Positions 1 to 10,500 of a DNA stretch of 64,000 nt are shown here, piece after piece. The translations under genes were made by a program, and so were the position numbers. A model generated the notes under the pieces. That model searched no databases. It saw only the letters and a list, made by a program, of their open reading frames with translations, and had not been told where the DNA came from. The stretch spans positions 25,987,084-26,051,083 of the forward strand of contig OX328098.1 in the NCBI GenBank assembly GCA_946811185.2, in the 5' to 3' direction. The stretch is from Hippopus hippopus (lineage: Eukaryota; Mollusca; Bivalvia; Cardiida; Cardiidae). How positions within the stretch are numbered: the stretch's first letter is position 1; each line of letters opens with the position of its first letter.

Positions 1-224
1 TAAATCTTCTTTTGTCGGAGCATCGCTCTATGAAAAAGAATTAAAAGTTTGAAACAGAACCATATCGGTTCTGTCTAACAACCTCATGAAGAGACTGTCT
101 GAAGATGAACAAAAAACATAGATTGACTAATGAAAAATAATGAATGAGTTAACATGGAACCATGAAATTGACTTTTGTCCAGACATACAAGGTCTGACAA
201 GTTGGCGTATGAGATAAAATTCTA

Positions 225-453
225 TTAACACGACAAAAAAAATTTAGACTAGTCCAAATTGAAAGCATTTGAAGATGATAAAATAAATGTAGATCTAACT
301 CAAAAATTGAAACTTGATTTGGAAAGGATAGAAATCATTGTGGGAAAGGGAGAAAATGCTGGTTACAAGCATTTTCTCCCTTTCCCACAATGTTTTTTCA
401 AAAGGCTTCTTTTTCGAGGTCGTTAAAAGTCGGGATGGTGTTGTAAATGGCTG
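225..453. mobile_element. TTAA-type hairpin MITE (family A)
   Basis: A palindromic core (about 335-395) reads AACATTGTGGGAAA... into its own reverse complement around the centre GCTGGTTACAAGC. It is flanked by the family's usual arms (left GACTAGTCCAAATTGAAAGC, right GTCGTTAAAAGTCGGGA). The left edge has TTAA at 225-228; the right end has diverged. The better-preserved copies at 8084-8312 and 13082-13307 define the family. Confidence 0.65.
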
Positions 454-682
454 AACGAGTCTAAAAAGCATTGTCAAGCAAGCTACGGGCGAGCTTAAGA
501 ACATTTTTGAAGACGAGTTTACTAAAATTTAATTTTCGAATCCCAATGAATGTCAGATTCTTTTTATAACATAACGATATCTGGCGGATTATGGATCTAG
601 GTCAGAAAATGCAATTCCGCACATACACACGTGATAACTTGCATGAATAAAACCAGACGCACTACACTGAAAGTAGCATAAA

Positions 683-706
683 ATTGACGTCACACTTGAC
701 GTCACA
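683..706. promoter_or_regulatory. Pair of CRE-type palindromes
   Basis: Two TTGACGTCACAC blocks stand directly next to each other, so the 8-bp CREB/ATF palindrome TGACGTCA occurs twice, 12 bp apart. No promoter or gene start is visible beside them. The same palindrome recurs inside a dispersed repeat at 8.37 kb, so this pair may also be repeat-derived. Confidence 0.3.
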
Positions 707-906
707 CAATGCTTATCTGAAATATATGTAAGATGACAAAATTTGTTACATTGACTATATTACTCTAAAAAGTTATGTCATAATACAGACTTTTAGGCGA
801 AAGAGTGAGCACAAGGGACACAAAACTATTGAAGGAAAAGTTTATCTCTTTTATATAAAGATCTGTTTTTTGTAAAAGTGAAATCTCGCATTTGAATGGT
901 AATAGA

Positions 907-1083
907 TATCGTGTTAAGGAATGAAGAGAACTTCTTTTGTTTTCATGGAGGTATGAAAAAAAAAACCGAATCACACTGTATGAAACCGCAAAGCGGTTTC
1001 ATACAAAAGTGTGATTAGGTTTTTTTTTTCATACCTCCATGAAAACAAAAAAATTCTCTTCATTCCTTATAATTCAATATCAC
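907..1083. repeat. Long inverted repeat, arms about 80 bp
   Basis: The left arm (about 907-988) and right arm (about 994-1083) are near-reverse complements around a tiny loop, CCG-CAAAG-CGG. Each arm contains CATGGAGGTATGAAAA or its complement beside a poly-A/T run. The arms diverge slightly towards their outer ends. It looks like a foldback or MITE-type element. It is also why two mirror-image open frames with the same N-terminus appear on opposite strands; neither is a gene. Confidence 0.7.
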
Positions 1084-1798
1084 AGACAACAAATATGCAC
1101 TTAAATAATACTAACTGCCTTTTTTTTGTAAATCCAACATTGCGTATTTATTTAATGCCCATTTCATTCATATTTCATAGCGCGGCAAAACTGCTCGTTT
1201 ATGACGTAAAGATGACGTAATTCATGACGTCATTATAGTATTGAACATTTGCAGATTTAGTAGATTTATTATTAGAAGTTCATTATGCTAGAAGTAAGTG
1301 GAAAATAAGATTGTTAGAACCCAGCAAGGTGACAAAGTTTTAAGCTCTCTCTTTAAATTTACTGTTGGATATTTTTTCAATATTCAGAGAAAATAGAGCT
1401 AGCAATTTAAAATTCGGACTGGATATAAAATCAGAAAGAAAAAAATTATGTTTACATTAACTGCAAAAGTAGTTCCGGCACTGATGAATTTTTTTTTTCA
1501 TGGAGCTATGAAAAAAAATTTTCAGCCAATCAGAACTCGCCAATGCTCATGAAAAAAACTAATATTGAATTATTTTAACTTAAGTTCGCAATGTTGGCAA
1601 AATATCCATTTCTTGAGTTTGTAAATACACAAATGTACTCATGCTGGTAAACTTAAGCATTCCTTTTTCTGTTTTTTTTTTTCTGTTATTAGATATATTT
1701 GAACTGCTGTAGAATTGTGTGATTTTTGGCTCGGTTTAGTTTATTTACGATGTTATTTTTCTTTGACGTGAAGATTTTAATGATCTGTTTACTTCAGA

Positions 1799-1985
1799 AT
1801 CCTGGGCCTGTATTCACCAACCATTCTAAAGTGCAGACTTAGTCTAATTCTAGGTTTAGAAATTTAGCCCTTTTTGATTAGCTAAACCACTTGGTTAAGC
1901 CAATCAGAAATTCCATTAGTTTGAACTTCAGAAAATTCTCGAGACTATGGATGTCATTAAGATTGGTCGGTGAGTACGGGACCTG
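1799..1985. mobile_element. MITE family C (TATTCACCAACC ends)
   Basis: The left end reads GGGCCTGTATTCACCAACCA and the right end GGTCGGTGAGTACGGGACC, an imperfect terminal inverted repeat. Related ends occur at 5231-5390 and 60218-60625, which supports a dispersed non-autonomous family. There is no coding capacity. The superfamily is not assigned because no clear target duplication could be read. Confidence 0.5.
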
Positions 1986-3849
1986 TTCTTGTGACTTTAA
2001 ACCTTTCCTGTTCAAAACACGACAGTGAGATAAATATTTTATTGTCGCCCTTCTGGAGCCTATTTAGAGGCAAAATTTTTAGACTTTTAAAAGGCTTTTT
2101 TGTATATTATAGGTCTCGTGAGGTTTTGTAAAAACCTCGTGAGGTTTGTAATTTCTTTTCGTACAAACCATTTCTAGTGTGGCAACAACGCATAATTTTG
2201 GTTGAGAAGAGATACAAGTACATGCATGTACCTTTATAAGTAACAGAGATGCATTTAGGGATCCATACTGAAAGCAAATAATTAATAATAACGGGATCAC
2301 TTCCCACCGTATCCATTTTTTTTTGGGGGGGGGGGGGAATTATCGTCTAGATCTAAGATACTAGGGTTTTTTCATTCAGCCCTCTCAGCGCCATAGGTGA
2401 AAACAAGGGCTCTTCCGGACGACATAGATCAAGATTAACTTAGAAATATTGACTTAGGAAATTTCCTTTCTTTCGGGAATCTTGATGACAATGAATAATA
2501 AAGACAGTCTACATGTTTTTATGGCATTATCACTGGGTTGTAAGAATCATTTTTGGTCCATCAGAAATTGGCTAACTAGTTCAAAGCTGACTTAAAAATA
2601 TGATGATAATAGCGTGAACTGTAGTGGTAAATGAAACTAAAAAAAAATTGTCCTTTGACTCATGTCAAACCTTGTACTATACAGATCTAAGTATATTTCT
2701 TTTGAAGGTTTGGTCATCGATCTAGATGTGCAAGTATTTCTCTTCTTCAAAAGTAAACAAGGAATATCTTTCAATAAAGATACTAGTAGACGGCGTAAGA
2801 GGTACCGGAATATGTAGATCTATATTGAAACTCTTTTGTGGTCTAACATTGAAAGAAAGAATAAAGGGAATATAGGTGTAATAAATGTGCCCAAAAATAG
2901 GCCTGCATGGCCCGCCGAATAAACATGTCCACAATTTTGACCAATGGCAAATTACTATTTATTCATTTGTGTGTACTGTTCTATGCCAAAAAAGTAGGTG
3001 AAAAGTCAGCGTATTCATCTACTTCGGAAAAAGTTAACTGTCAGTGATGGTTTACTAATTGTCATGATTGTCATAACATGATGCTTCAACTACTCGCACG
3101 TGAAAGGACGTGAAAGAGGTGTTATTTGACCAAATTATTTGTAATGAAAAATGGTAAATAGAAATTTTCCAGGGTACCAATGTTTGGGGTATATCAGCGA
3201 CTCAGCTATTTTCGGGTAAACAACTCGAACATAGGCAGAAAATGTAGTTCTATCAATATCTCGGCTTCTTTTGAACATACTGATCGGTAAATTCAAGACC
3301 GTTTCGATACTTTCAACGAAATAGCTTGAGCACGTTTGTATGAAATAAATTAGGTAAATCGATTTTGTTGATTAGTTTGTTTGTGTGTAGAGAGTGAATC
3401 TTTGGTAAAATATTATTATCAGTTTTATTTTCTTTTTCTTTTATCTACATAAACAACCGTGTTGTTACACATATTGAAATTTTAACTGCGTTTACACATA
3501 TTTTATATTAGCTGTGAATAAATACGATGATAAATGTATTTGAATGATTGTTTCATTTTTTGTATGAATACACATTAATTTTATACAAAAAGTTCTCTTT
3601 TCCTGTCTCTCAGCTTGATCTCTCTCTCTCTCTCTCTCATCATCATCATGCTGTTAGGATGAAATATACTGTGTTCCATGATTATGTGTTGACTTGCTTG
3701 GTATGATGCGTCACTTAGATGCAAAAACTAAACTCCACATTTGGCAGAGCGCCGCTCATATTGAATTTGGGTCGGCTGAATTTTTTTCGGTAACAAAGTG
3801 TGGTAATTTGTTAACCCTAATTTGCTAAGCGCGACTTATTGACCTTTTG

Positions 3850-3917
3850 CGGACAGTGTAGATCAAGATCAGACTGCACAGAACGTGCAGTCTGATTTTG
3901 GATCTACACTGTCCGAT
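3850..3917. mobile_element. Hairpin MITE (family D)
   Basis: A compact palindrome runs from GCGGACAGTGTAGATCAAGA to CTACACTGTCCG, centred on ACTGCACAGAACGTGCAGT. Related copies are visible near 5860-5930, 11900-11960, 12262-12345, 13465-13533, 16417-16535, 21780-21845 and 24340-24400, several of them degenerate. No coding capacity. Confidence 0.6.
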
Positions 3918-4421
3918 AAGGAGATATTTTCCTCCAAAACTTAAACTTCAAATAACATTATTCTGGCTTTTGCAATCGGCTTGGTTTTTTTTTTTTTTAC
4001 TTATTTAAAAGAATAAGGGTTAAAGGACTGCGCCAAGGTGCAATTACAAGTCCTTGCTCTTTAGCACTAATTTGTATGACTATAATATAATATCGAAAAG
4101 AACAAGAGGTAAGTGTTTACAAACGACTCTTGTTGAGAAAAGTGTTGCGACAAATACATGGATTTCGGATCGGCTGAAATTCATAAAAAAAGGCAGACGA
4201 TTAAGACAAAAAATAGATATATCGAATACGAATATGTCAAGGGAATTAGGGCATTTTGGACTGATGGATGTCTAAAATTGCGAACATTGGCATTAAGCAG
4301 GGATAAATTTTTTGTGCGAAGTAGTTTTGTAAGACGAAGCGTATACAAAGGCGATATTTTCCTTTTTTTTCGTTAGAAACTCAAACACAAGCGATGACAT
4401 AGTACACCATTTATGACGTCA

Positions 4422-4525
4422 TCAATTACAGATGCAGGTCTGACAACCATCTTTATCCAATTCACCAAGCATGTAGTTATCGCAGGTCATCATACAATGT
4501 ATAAGTTGTGGACAGTCTTTGTGAC
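4422..4525 (-). CDS. Terminal exon: last antistasin module and stop
   Basis: 104 nt, acceptor GTTTTACAG. It encodes HKDCPQLIHCMMTC, then NYMLGELDKDGCQTCICN and TGA (4422-4424). The C-x5-C-x3-C ... G-C-x2-C-x-C layout is a compact antistasin repeat, so the protein ends on a module. Confidence 0.8.
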
Positions 4526-7500
4526 CTGTAAAACAGAAAAAAAAGTTTTGCTCGTTCCCTCATTATAGACAGCATAATGGTGACTTGATCTGAGAACATA
4601 ACTGTAAAGCCACATTCAGGTGCCCCTAACGGCGTGCAAAGTTGCAAAGTACACCTAAGATCTACAAGAACAACTAATGATTTATCGCTCTGCCATTGCA
4701 TTAATCTTTTCACATGTCAAAAGTGAACAAAAGTGCATTTAGCACAGAATGTAGATTAAGATCAGCATGAAATATAGCAGCTAATTTTAATAGTAATGAT
4801 TTTCGAATGCAATTAATACTCAATCAAACAATACCTTACACTAACGACCTTTTGAAGGTTTCTGAAAACAATGAAGACAAAGGAAAAAATGCTGGTAAGC
4901 TGCATTTTCCTCTTTTTCCCATTATGTTTCCTACTCTTTCTAATACAAATCTCGTCATTCGTGGTACATGTAATTTGTTGTCAGCAAATGCTTTCGATAT
5001 GGACCAGTCTACGATTTTATCTTTTGATAAATAGTTAAAAGGCTACACAAAACAGATATATATCCAGTCGGCAAGACAGATAGAATATCTTCAAAACATA
5101 CTGGAAAGTATAGCTCCAAAATAAGACTTAAAAAATTTGCTGAATGGCAATGGGCTCGTTATGGCTCTCGGCGCAGTCCTGATTTCAAAATAGTACAAGC
5201 ATAAACAAGACGTATTCTTCACATTAATTATCACCAAACATGAGACTTCCAGATTTCAGAATTCCCGGTTTGGCCAAACTTGTTTTAGCCAGTTAGAAGT
5301 TGCGTTACTTTGAAATTTAGAATATTCTTGAGAATAAAACTAAGACTGTTGTTTAAAAAGGTTGGTGAATACAGACCCTAATTTGCCAATTAAGAAAGCA
5401 CTGTTATTACACTGTTCGCAAAAGAATTGAATTTAATAAATAAACAGAAAGACTTACGCATTCCATCCTTATTTTGACACTCGCCTTCAAGACACCCATG
5501 GTTGTATGCAACATTCTCTACTTCAAAAAGAAAGCACAAATAAATATTCCAACAGTTTTTCTTGTGATAAGGTTGAAGTGTTTGTAATTAGCGTTTTCGC
5601 CATATTTCTCAAAATATATCTGTTTATTCCTATACCTGTATGTGTAGAAGAGGTGTATTACTTCAAGAGATGTATGACTTTTAGTCAAACAAAATGCAGT
5701 ACAATCCAATTAAATTTACGTGGGCTGTGATTTTTTGTTTCCATGTTGCTTTACTCCACTTACTTCTATATGTGAGCTTTCTTTTTTCTTTTATTTTCAA
5801 AAGTACCGATTCTGTGATGATTTAGTACTTTGCTTTAATACTTAGAACATTCAGACTGTCTTTTGCGGAGAGTGCATATCAAGATCAGATTGTACAGAAC
5901 GAGATCTTAAATCAACAGCACGCTATGAGGTGAATTATGAAAGAGCAGTCTTGACATTGCAATGTTTTGATCTTTTTCTTTCCATGTCTAGTATAGTCCG
6001 TCTGATTCATTTGGAGCATAAAAAGGATTAAATGTTTTACGAAAAAAATACATAGTTAACTTTGCTCTCAACATCGAAACAATAAATGGTATACATACCA
6101 ACAGGTTGGCTACCTGGAGATACTGACATGCTTCCTAAAAAAAGTGAAAAGACTCAGAGTTCTAAATAGTATATTTGTGAAGCAGTTTTTGGCAATGATG
6201 CAGAGGAAAAAAGAATTCAAGCTTTTTGTCACTTGTATTACGTGTTTATGAAATCACCAGCTTGAAAAAAACAGGGGCAAGGAAAATCAGAGTTAGTCGG
6301 CCAAGCATGCTGATAATGATTTTATCCCAATGATGATGCCCAAGTATGAATAATTAACTGATAAGGTAAAGCATTATGCGAAAAGAAGAAAATGTAGGTT
6401 TCCAATACTTCCTCCATTTCTTGCTGGTAAGCAGCATTTTCTCAATTTCCCACAACCTTTTCTATCATTTCATGGACACTTTACATTAGTTTTCGTCTGC
6501 AAATGCTTTCAATTTGGACACAATTAAGGTTTTTGTCGTCAGGTAAGAGTAAAAGGCAATGAGAAATTTTATCCATACCAATAAGACTACCGGCACTAAA
6601 TACATAAAAAATCTTGTTACTGTCATCAAGTATGAGTATACCCGACTTGGGCAGTTATTAAGTATGAGACTACGAGAAGTGAGGAATTCTCAAGTATGAA
6701 ACTACGACACTTGGTAGACTATAAAATATGAGACTACGAGACTAGGAGAGTTATATACTGTGAGATTTCAAGACTTGGGGACTTACGAAATATGGGAATT
6801 ATTCAGAATGAGACTAAAAGACTTGGATAGTTTTTAGTATGAGTACACAGGGCGTGACAAGTTATATAGCATGACACTACGAACTTTTGGAAGGTATTAA
6901 ATATGAGACTTAATGACCCGGGAATTTAAAAAAATTGTGACTACGAAGTTTTGCAGTTATTCAGCATGAGACAAGAATTACGGATATATTCATCCTAAGC
7001 ATACAAAACGTAATGACTTATCTACTATATACAGAATTAGGGGAGTTAAATAGTAAAAGCATACGAGACTTGGGGAGTTATTTATTATGCGACTATGAGC
7101 TAATGGGATTTATCAAGTATAGAACTACGAGAATCGCGGAGGTATTTAGTATCAGACTATGAGGCTTTGTATAAGACTTTTATACTAGTGGAGTTATAAA
7201 ATATCACACAACGAGACCTGCGGAGTAATTAAATATGAGACTACGATACTTGTGAGTTATTAAGTATGATAGTGCGAGACCTGTGGAGTAATTTAGTATG
7301 AGACTACGATACTTATGGAGTTATGAAGTATGATACTACGAGACCTGCAGAGTAATTTAGTATGAGACTGCGATACTTGTGGAGTTATTGGTTTGAGGCT
7401 TTGAGACTGAGACTACGAGACTTGCGAAGTTATTTAGTATGAGACTTTGCGATTGAGACTACGAAACTTGGGTAGTTATTTCGTATGAGACTACAAGACA

Positions 7501-10500
7501 TAGGGAGATTTTTAGAATGAAACATTGAGACTGAGACTACGAGACATAGGGAGTAATTCAGTATGAGCATACGAGACTTGGGGAGTAATTTAGTATGAGA
7601 CTGAGACACTTGAATTATTTGGTATGAGGCTTTGAAACTGAGACTACGAGACTCGGGGAATTAGTTAGTATGATATTTCGTGATATACGCAATTACTATA
7701 TCAGGAGAGGCTACCAATCAAGATTAATGTCAAATTTATGCGATAGGTGTTAGGATATGGACTGCGACATGCGAAAAGGGGAATTCGGACATTTGCGTAA
7801 AGCGTCGTTCCGGATCAGCCTGCGCAGTCCGCGCAGGCTAATCCGACAGGGCACTTTACGACTACATTATTAGTTGTACGGTCAGGTGACAGGGGACTTG
7901 GAAACTTGTTCACGGCTGTGGTGAATTATGTCGCCCCGAGCCGAAGGCGAGGTGGCGACATGATTCACCACAGCCGTGAACAAGTTTCCAAGTCCCCTGC
8001 CACCTGACCGTACAACGAATTTATTATACTGCAAAGTTTTACCATTCCAAAGTTTGTTAAGCGAATTTTACCTGTTTTTTGGTTTAACCCTTTACCACAC
8101 AATGACGCCTTTTAACACCCCTACAGAAAAGGCCTTTTGAAAACATTGTGGGAAAAGGAGAAAATGCTGGTAACCAGCATTTTCTCCTTTTCCCACAAAG
8201 TTTTCTACCCTATCAAAGAAAAGTTGCTTCATTTGAGCCACTATGAAATTGTCTTCTGCAAATGCTTTCAATTTGGATAGGTCTTAAATTTCGCCGTGTG
8301 GTAAAGGGTTAAAAAATTGAGTACGCTGACGAAGTAGAATTTCCCATCTGAGTGCCCCAATTCAATGAAAACTGACGTCACTGGGAACTGACGTCACTGA
8401 AACCTTGGTAATACGTGCTAAAACGTGCAGCTTGGCGCATAATCTTGATGTTAATCTTGATCGATGCCGCCGTTTTGGATGTTGTGTTGATAGTGTAGTC
8501 ATGTATACGGGGCTCCCGAAAGGGAAACTGCTTTTACGTTGGTTTTGCCAGTGGACATGTTATATATGTTCGGGGCATATTATCCAATCAGATCACGAGA
8601 AATTTCTTTGCAGTATAATAATAGATTTTGTGCTACAGTAGACTTGCGCAAAACAGAAAATTACATAAAAACGGAAAGTGCCGTCTCTGATTAGCCTGCA
8701 CGCACTGCGCAGGCTGATCCGAGACGACACTTTACGCAAATGTCCAAATGCCCCTTTTCGAGTGTTGCAAGCCATAGTAGTATATGATGCTAGGACATAC
8801 AATATTGATTTTGGATAGCTTGTTTTTTGTGAAAGAGTGATACTAAGAAATAATCTTGGAAATTTTGCTTTTAGATAACAATTATGAATCTAACAAAACA
8901 AAAACGAAATTCATTATATAAAAACAGCTTACAAACAATAGTAAAATAGAAGCTAGGTGACACAGTATGCCTTACCTATTGCCGAACCTCCTCCGATCCC
9001 AGACATGCTCATTCCAGGGCCCACCCCGGACATAGATGCTGCGAAAGGACTGAATGCTTGAAGAAAGAAGAGAAAGTAAATAAGGAAGCGCCTCTTCGCT
9101 CATTCTACAGTTTAGTCTATTGAAATGTAAAATTGTGCCAAATCATGTGGGATAATTGACGGTGGCTGACCAGTTTGTTGTCCATTTTCTCCTTTTTCAC
9201 CCCGAGATATTTTATAAATTTCTACATATTTTTACGAGAAGGTTGATTTGAACTGATATCCAACTTCTTCCCCGACTGAATATTCGACCCAAGGACTTAA
9301 CGACGGATATCACAATTTTTTCTAACAGACAGATTTTTTTAAAACTTTGCACGTACAAAGCTCATCATGTCTCTAGGAGATTACAATAAAAAAGGGTAGG
9401 GGTCAATGTGCTCGTTTCTGATAAATTCGCCTTTGAAAAAGGTATATAAAGCTCCAAAATTCAGCTTATATTGGATTTAACACGCTTTTCTTTAATAGTC
9501 AGTAAAACAGGAAAATTATCGGAAGAATATGCAAATATACATCATTTCAATGAAAATTTATTTCGTTTTGCACAAAAAAATGTATAAAAGCCTGGTTTTG
9601 AGCATGGTAAATGTACAAATATTCATGTTTTATATAGACCATCGAGTTAAAAAGGGAGATAATTTGACCGAATTAAGGGTTAATCTTTAATAAAATACAT
9701 ACTTTCTAAAGGTCAGATTTTTTTTTAAATTTCCACACTTATAACATTTATAATTCTAAACTATAACAAAAATAAAAATGGCACCTATCCGTGCTTATTT
9801 CGTCAGAAAACAGGGATGAAGGTCACTGTGGAACTTAATTTTTTTTAAGGGAAAAAATAGGATAAAAGCTCAGCAGACACAGTGGGAATACGAGAAATTG
9901 CTCATTTGGAGCGATTTCTCCTTTTTCAACAATAATTTTCGAAGTGAAAACAGTTATACCTCCACAGCTTTAAATTTCCTGCTTTTGTTTACTTGTTTGG
10001 GGTGAAACTCCGTGTCAACAGTATTTTAATTATTTGATAGTGACAGCTCACAGAACCATTTTTTTTCTCTATACTAATACTACCCGAAGAAAGTGCTACC
10101 CGTTTCATTGCACCAATAGTATTACCATGTGTGCGAAAAATACATAGGTGCACTTTTGATTCACTATCCATAACAAAAGCACATACGCAGTAGGATGCGC
10201 ACGAACATTTGTTATATACGTCGTTAAAAGTAACTCATAAACACTCTGGTGAAAAAAAGTGATCAAAGTCTTACGTTTTTGTCCAGTTCCATCTTTTCTG
10301 TCATTTCCTGTTGTCATTCCACTTGCACCTAATCCCCCCATGTTTGCACAGAAAGGTCCTGTGCATCCACCGCCTGAAGCTATTCCACTGCTAGTTCCGG
10401 TTCCTCCTAACGACACACCTCCTCCTTTGAAATGGCGAGAATGTAAAAGAAGATACGTACTTAAAAAAAGCAACCATGACACTTTTCTCGTACGCTAGGT

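Larger units (their letters stand above)
1..4421. other. Intergenic or 3'-flanking region, no gene seen
   Basis: I see no exon here on either strand; the open frames are short and two of them mirror each other because they start inside an inverted repeat. The stretch holds hairpin MITEs (225-453, 1799-1985, 3850-3917), a long inverted repeat (907-1083), a T9G13 homopolymer junction (2316-2337) and a TC/CAT microsatellite near 3618-3650. It lies downstream of the stop codon of the minus-strand antistasin-domain gene, so its right edge should contain that gene's 3' UTR. I could not identify the poly(A) site with confidence. Confidence 0.6.
7757..8775. mobile_element. MITE family B copy split by later insertions
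   Basis: The intact element at 60677-60941 lets the two halves be recognised here. The left half is 7757-7869 (CGACATGCGAAAAGGGG ... CTACATTA) and the right half about 8631-8775 (GATTTTGTGCTACAGTAG ... TTGCAAGCCAT). About 760 bp of other elements now separate them. TA borders both sides of the insert, compatible with a TA target duplication. The insert contains a foldback (7872-8023), a TTAA MITE (8084-8312) and a CRE-bearing repeat. Confidence 0.75.

Noticed and set aside
765..1220. Two short proteins with the same N-terminus on opposite strands
   Set aside because: They start within the arms of one inverted repeat; there is no other coding evidence.
6625..7690. CRISPR-like array of repeats
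   Set aside because: Monomers are contiguous and degenerate with no unique spacers, and the genome is eukaryotic.
10259..10498. Pro-rich plus-strand open frame
   Set aside because: It is the complement of the Gly-rich minus-strand exon 10275-10424, which has proper splice sites and phase.
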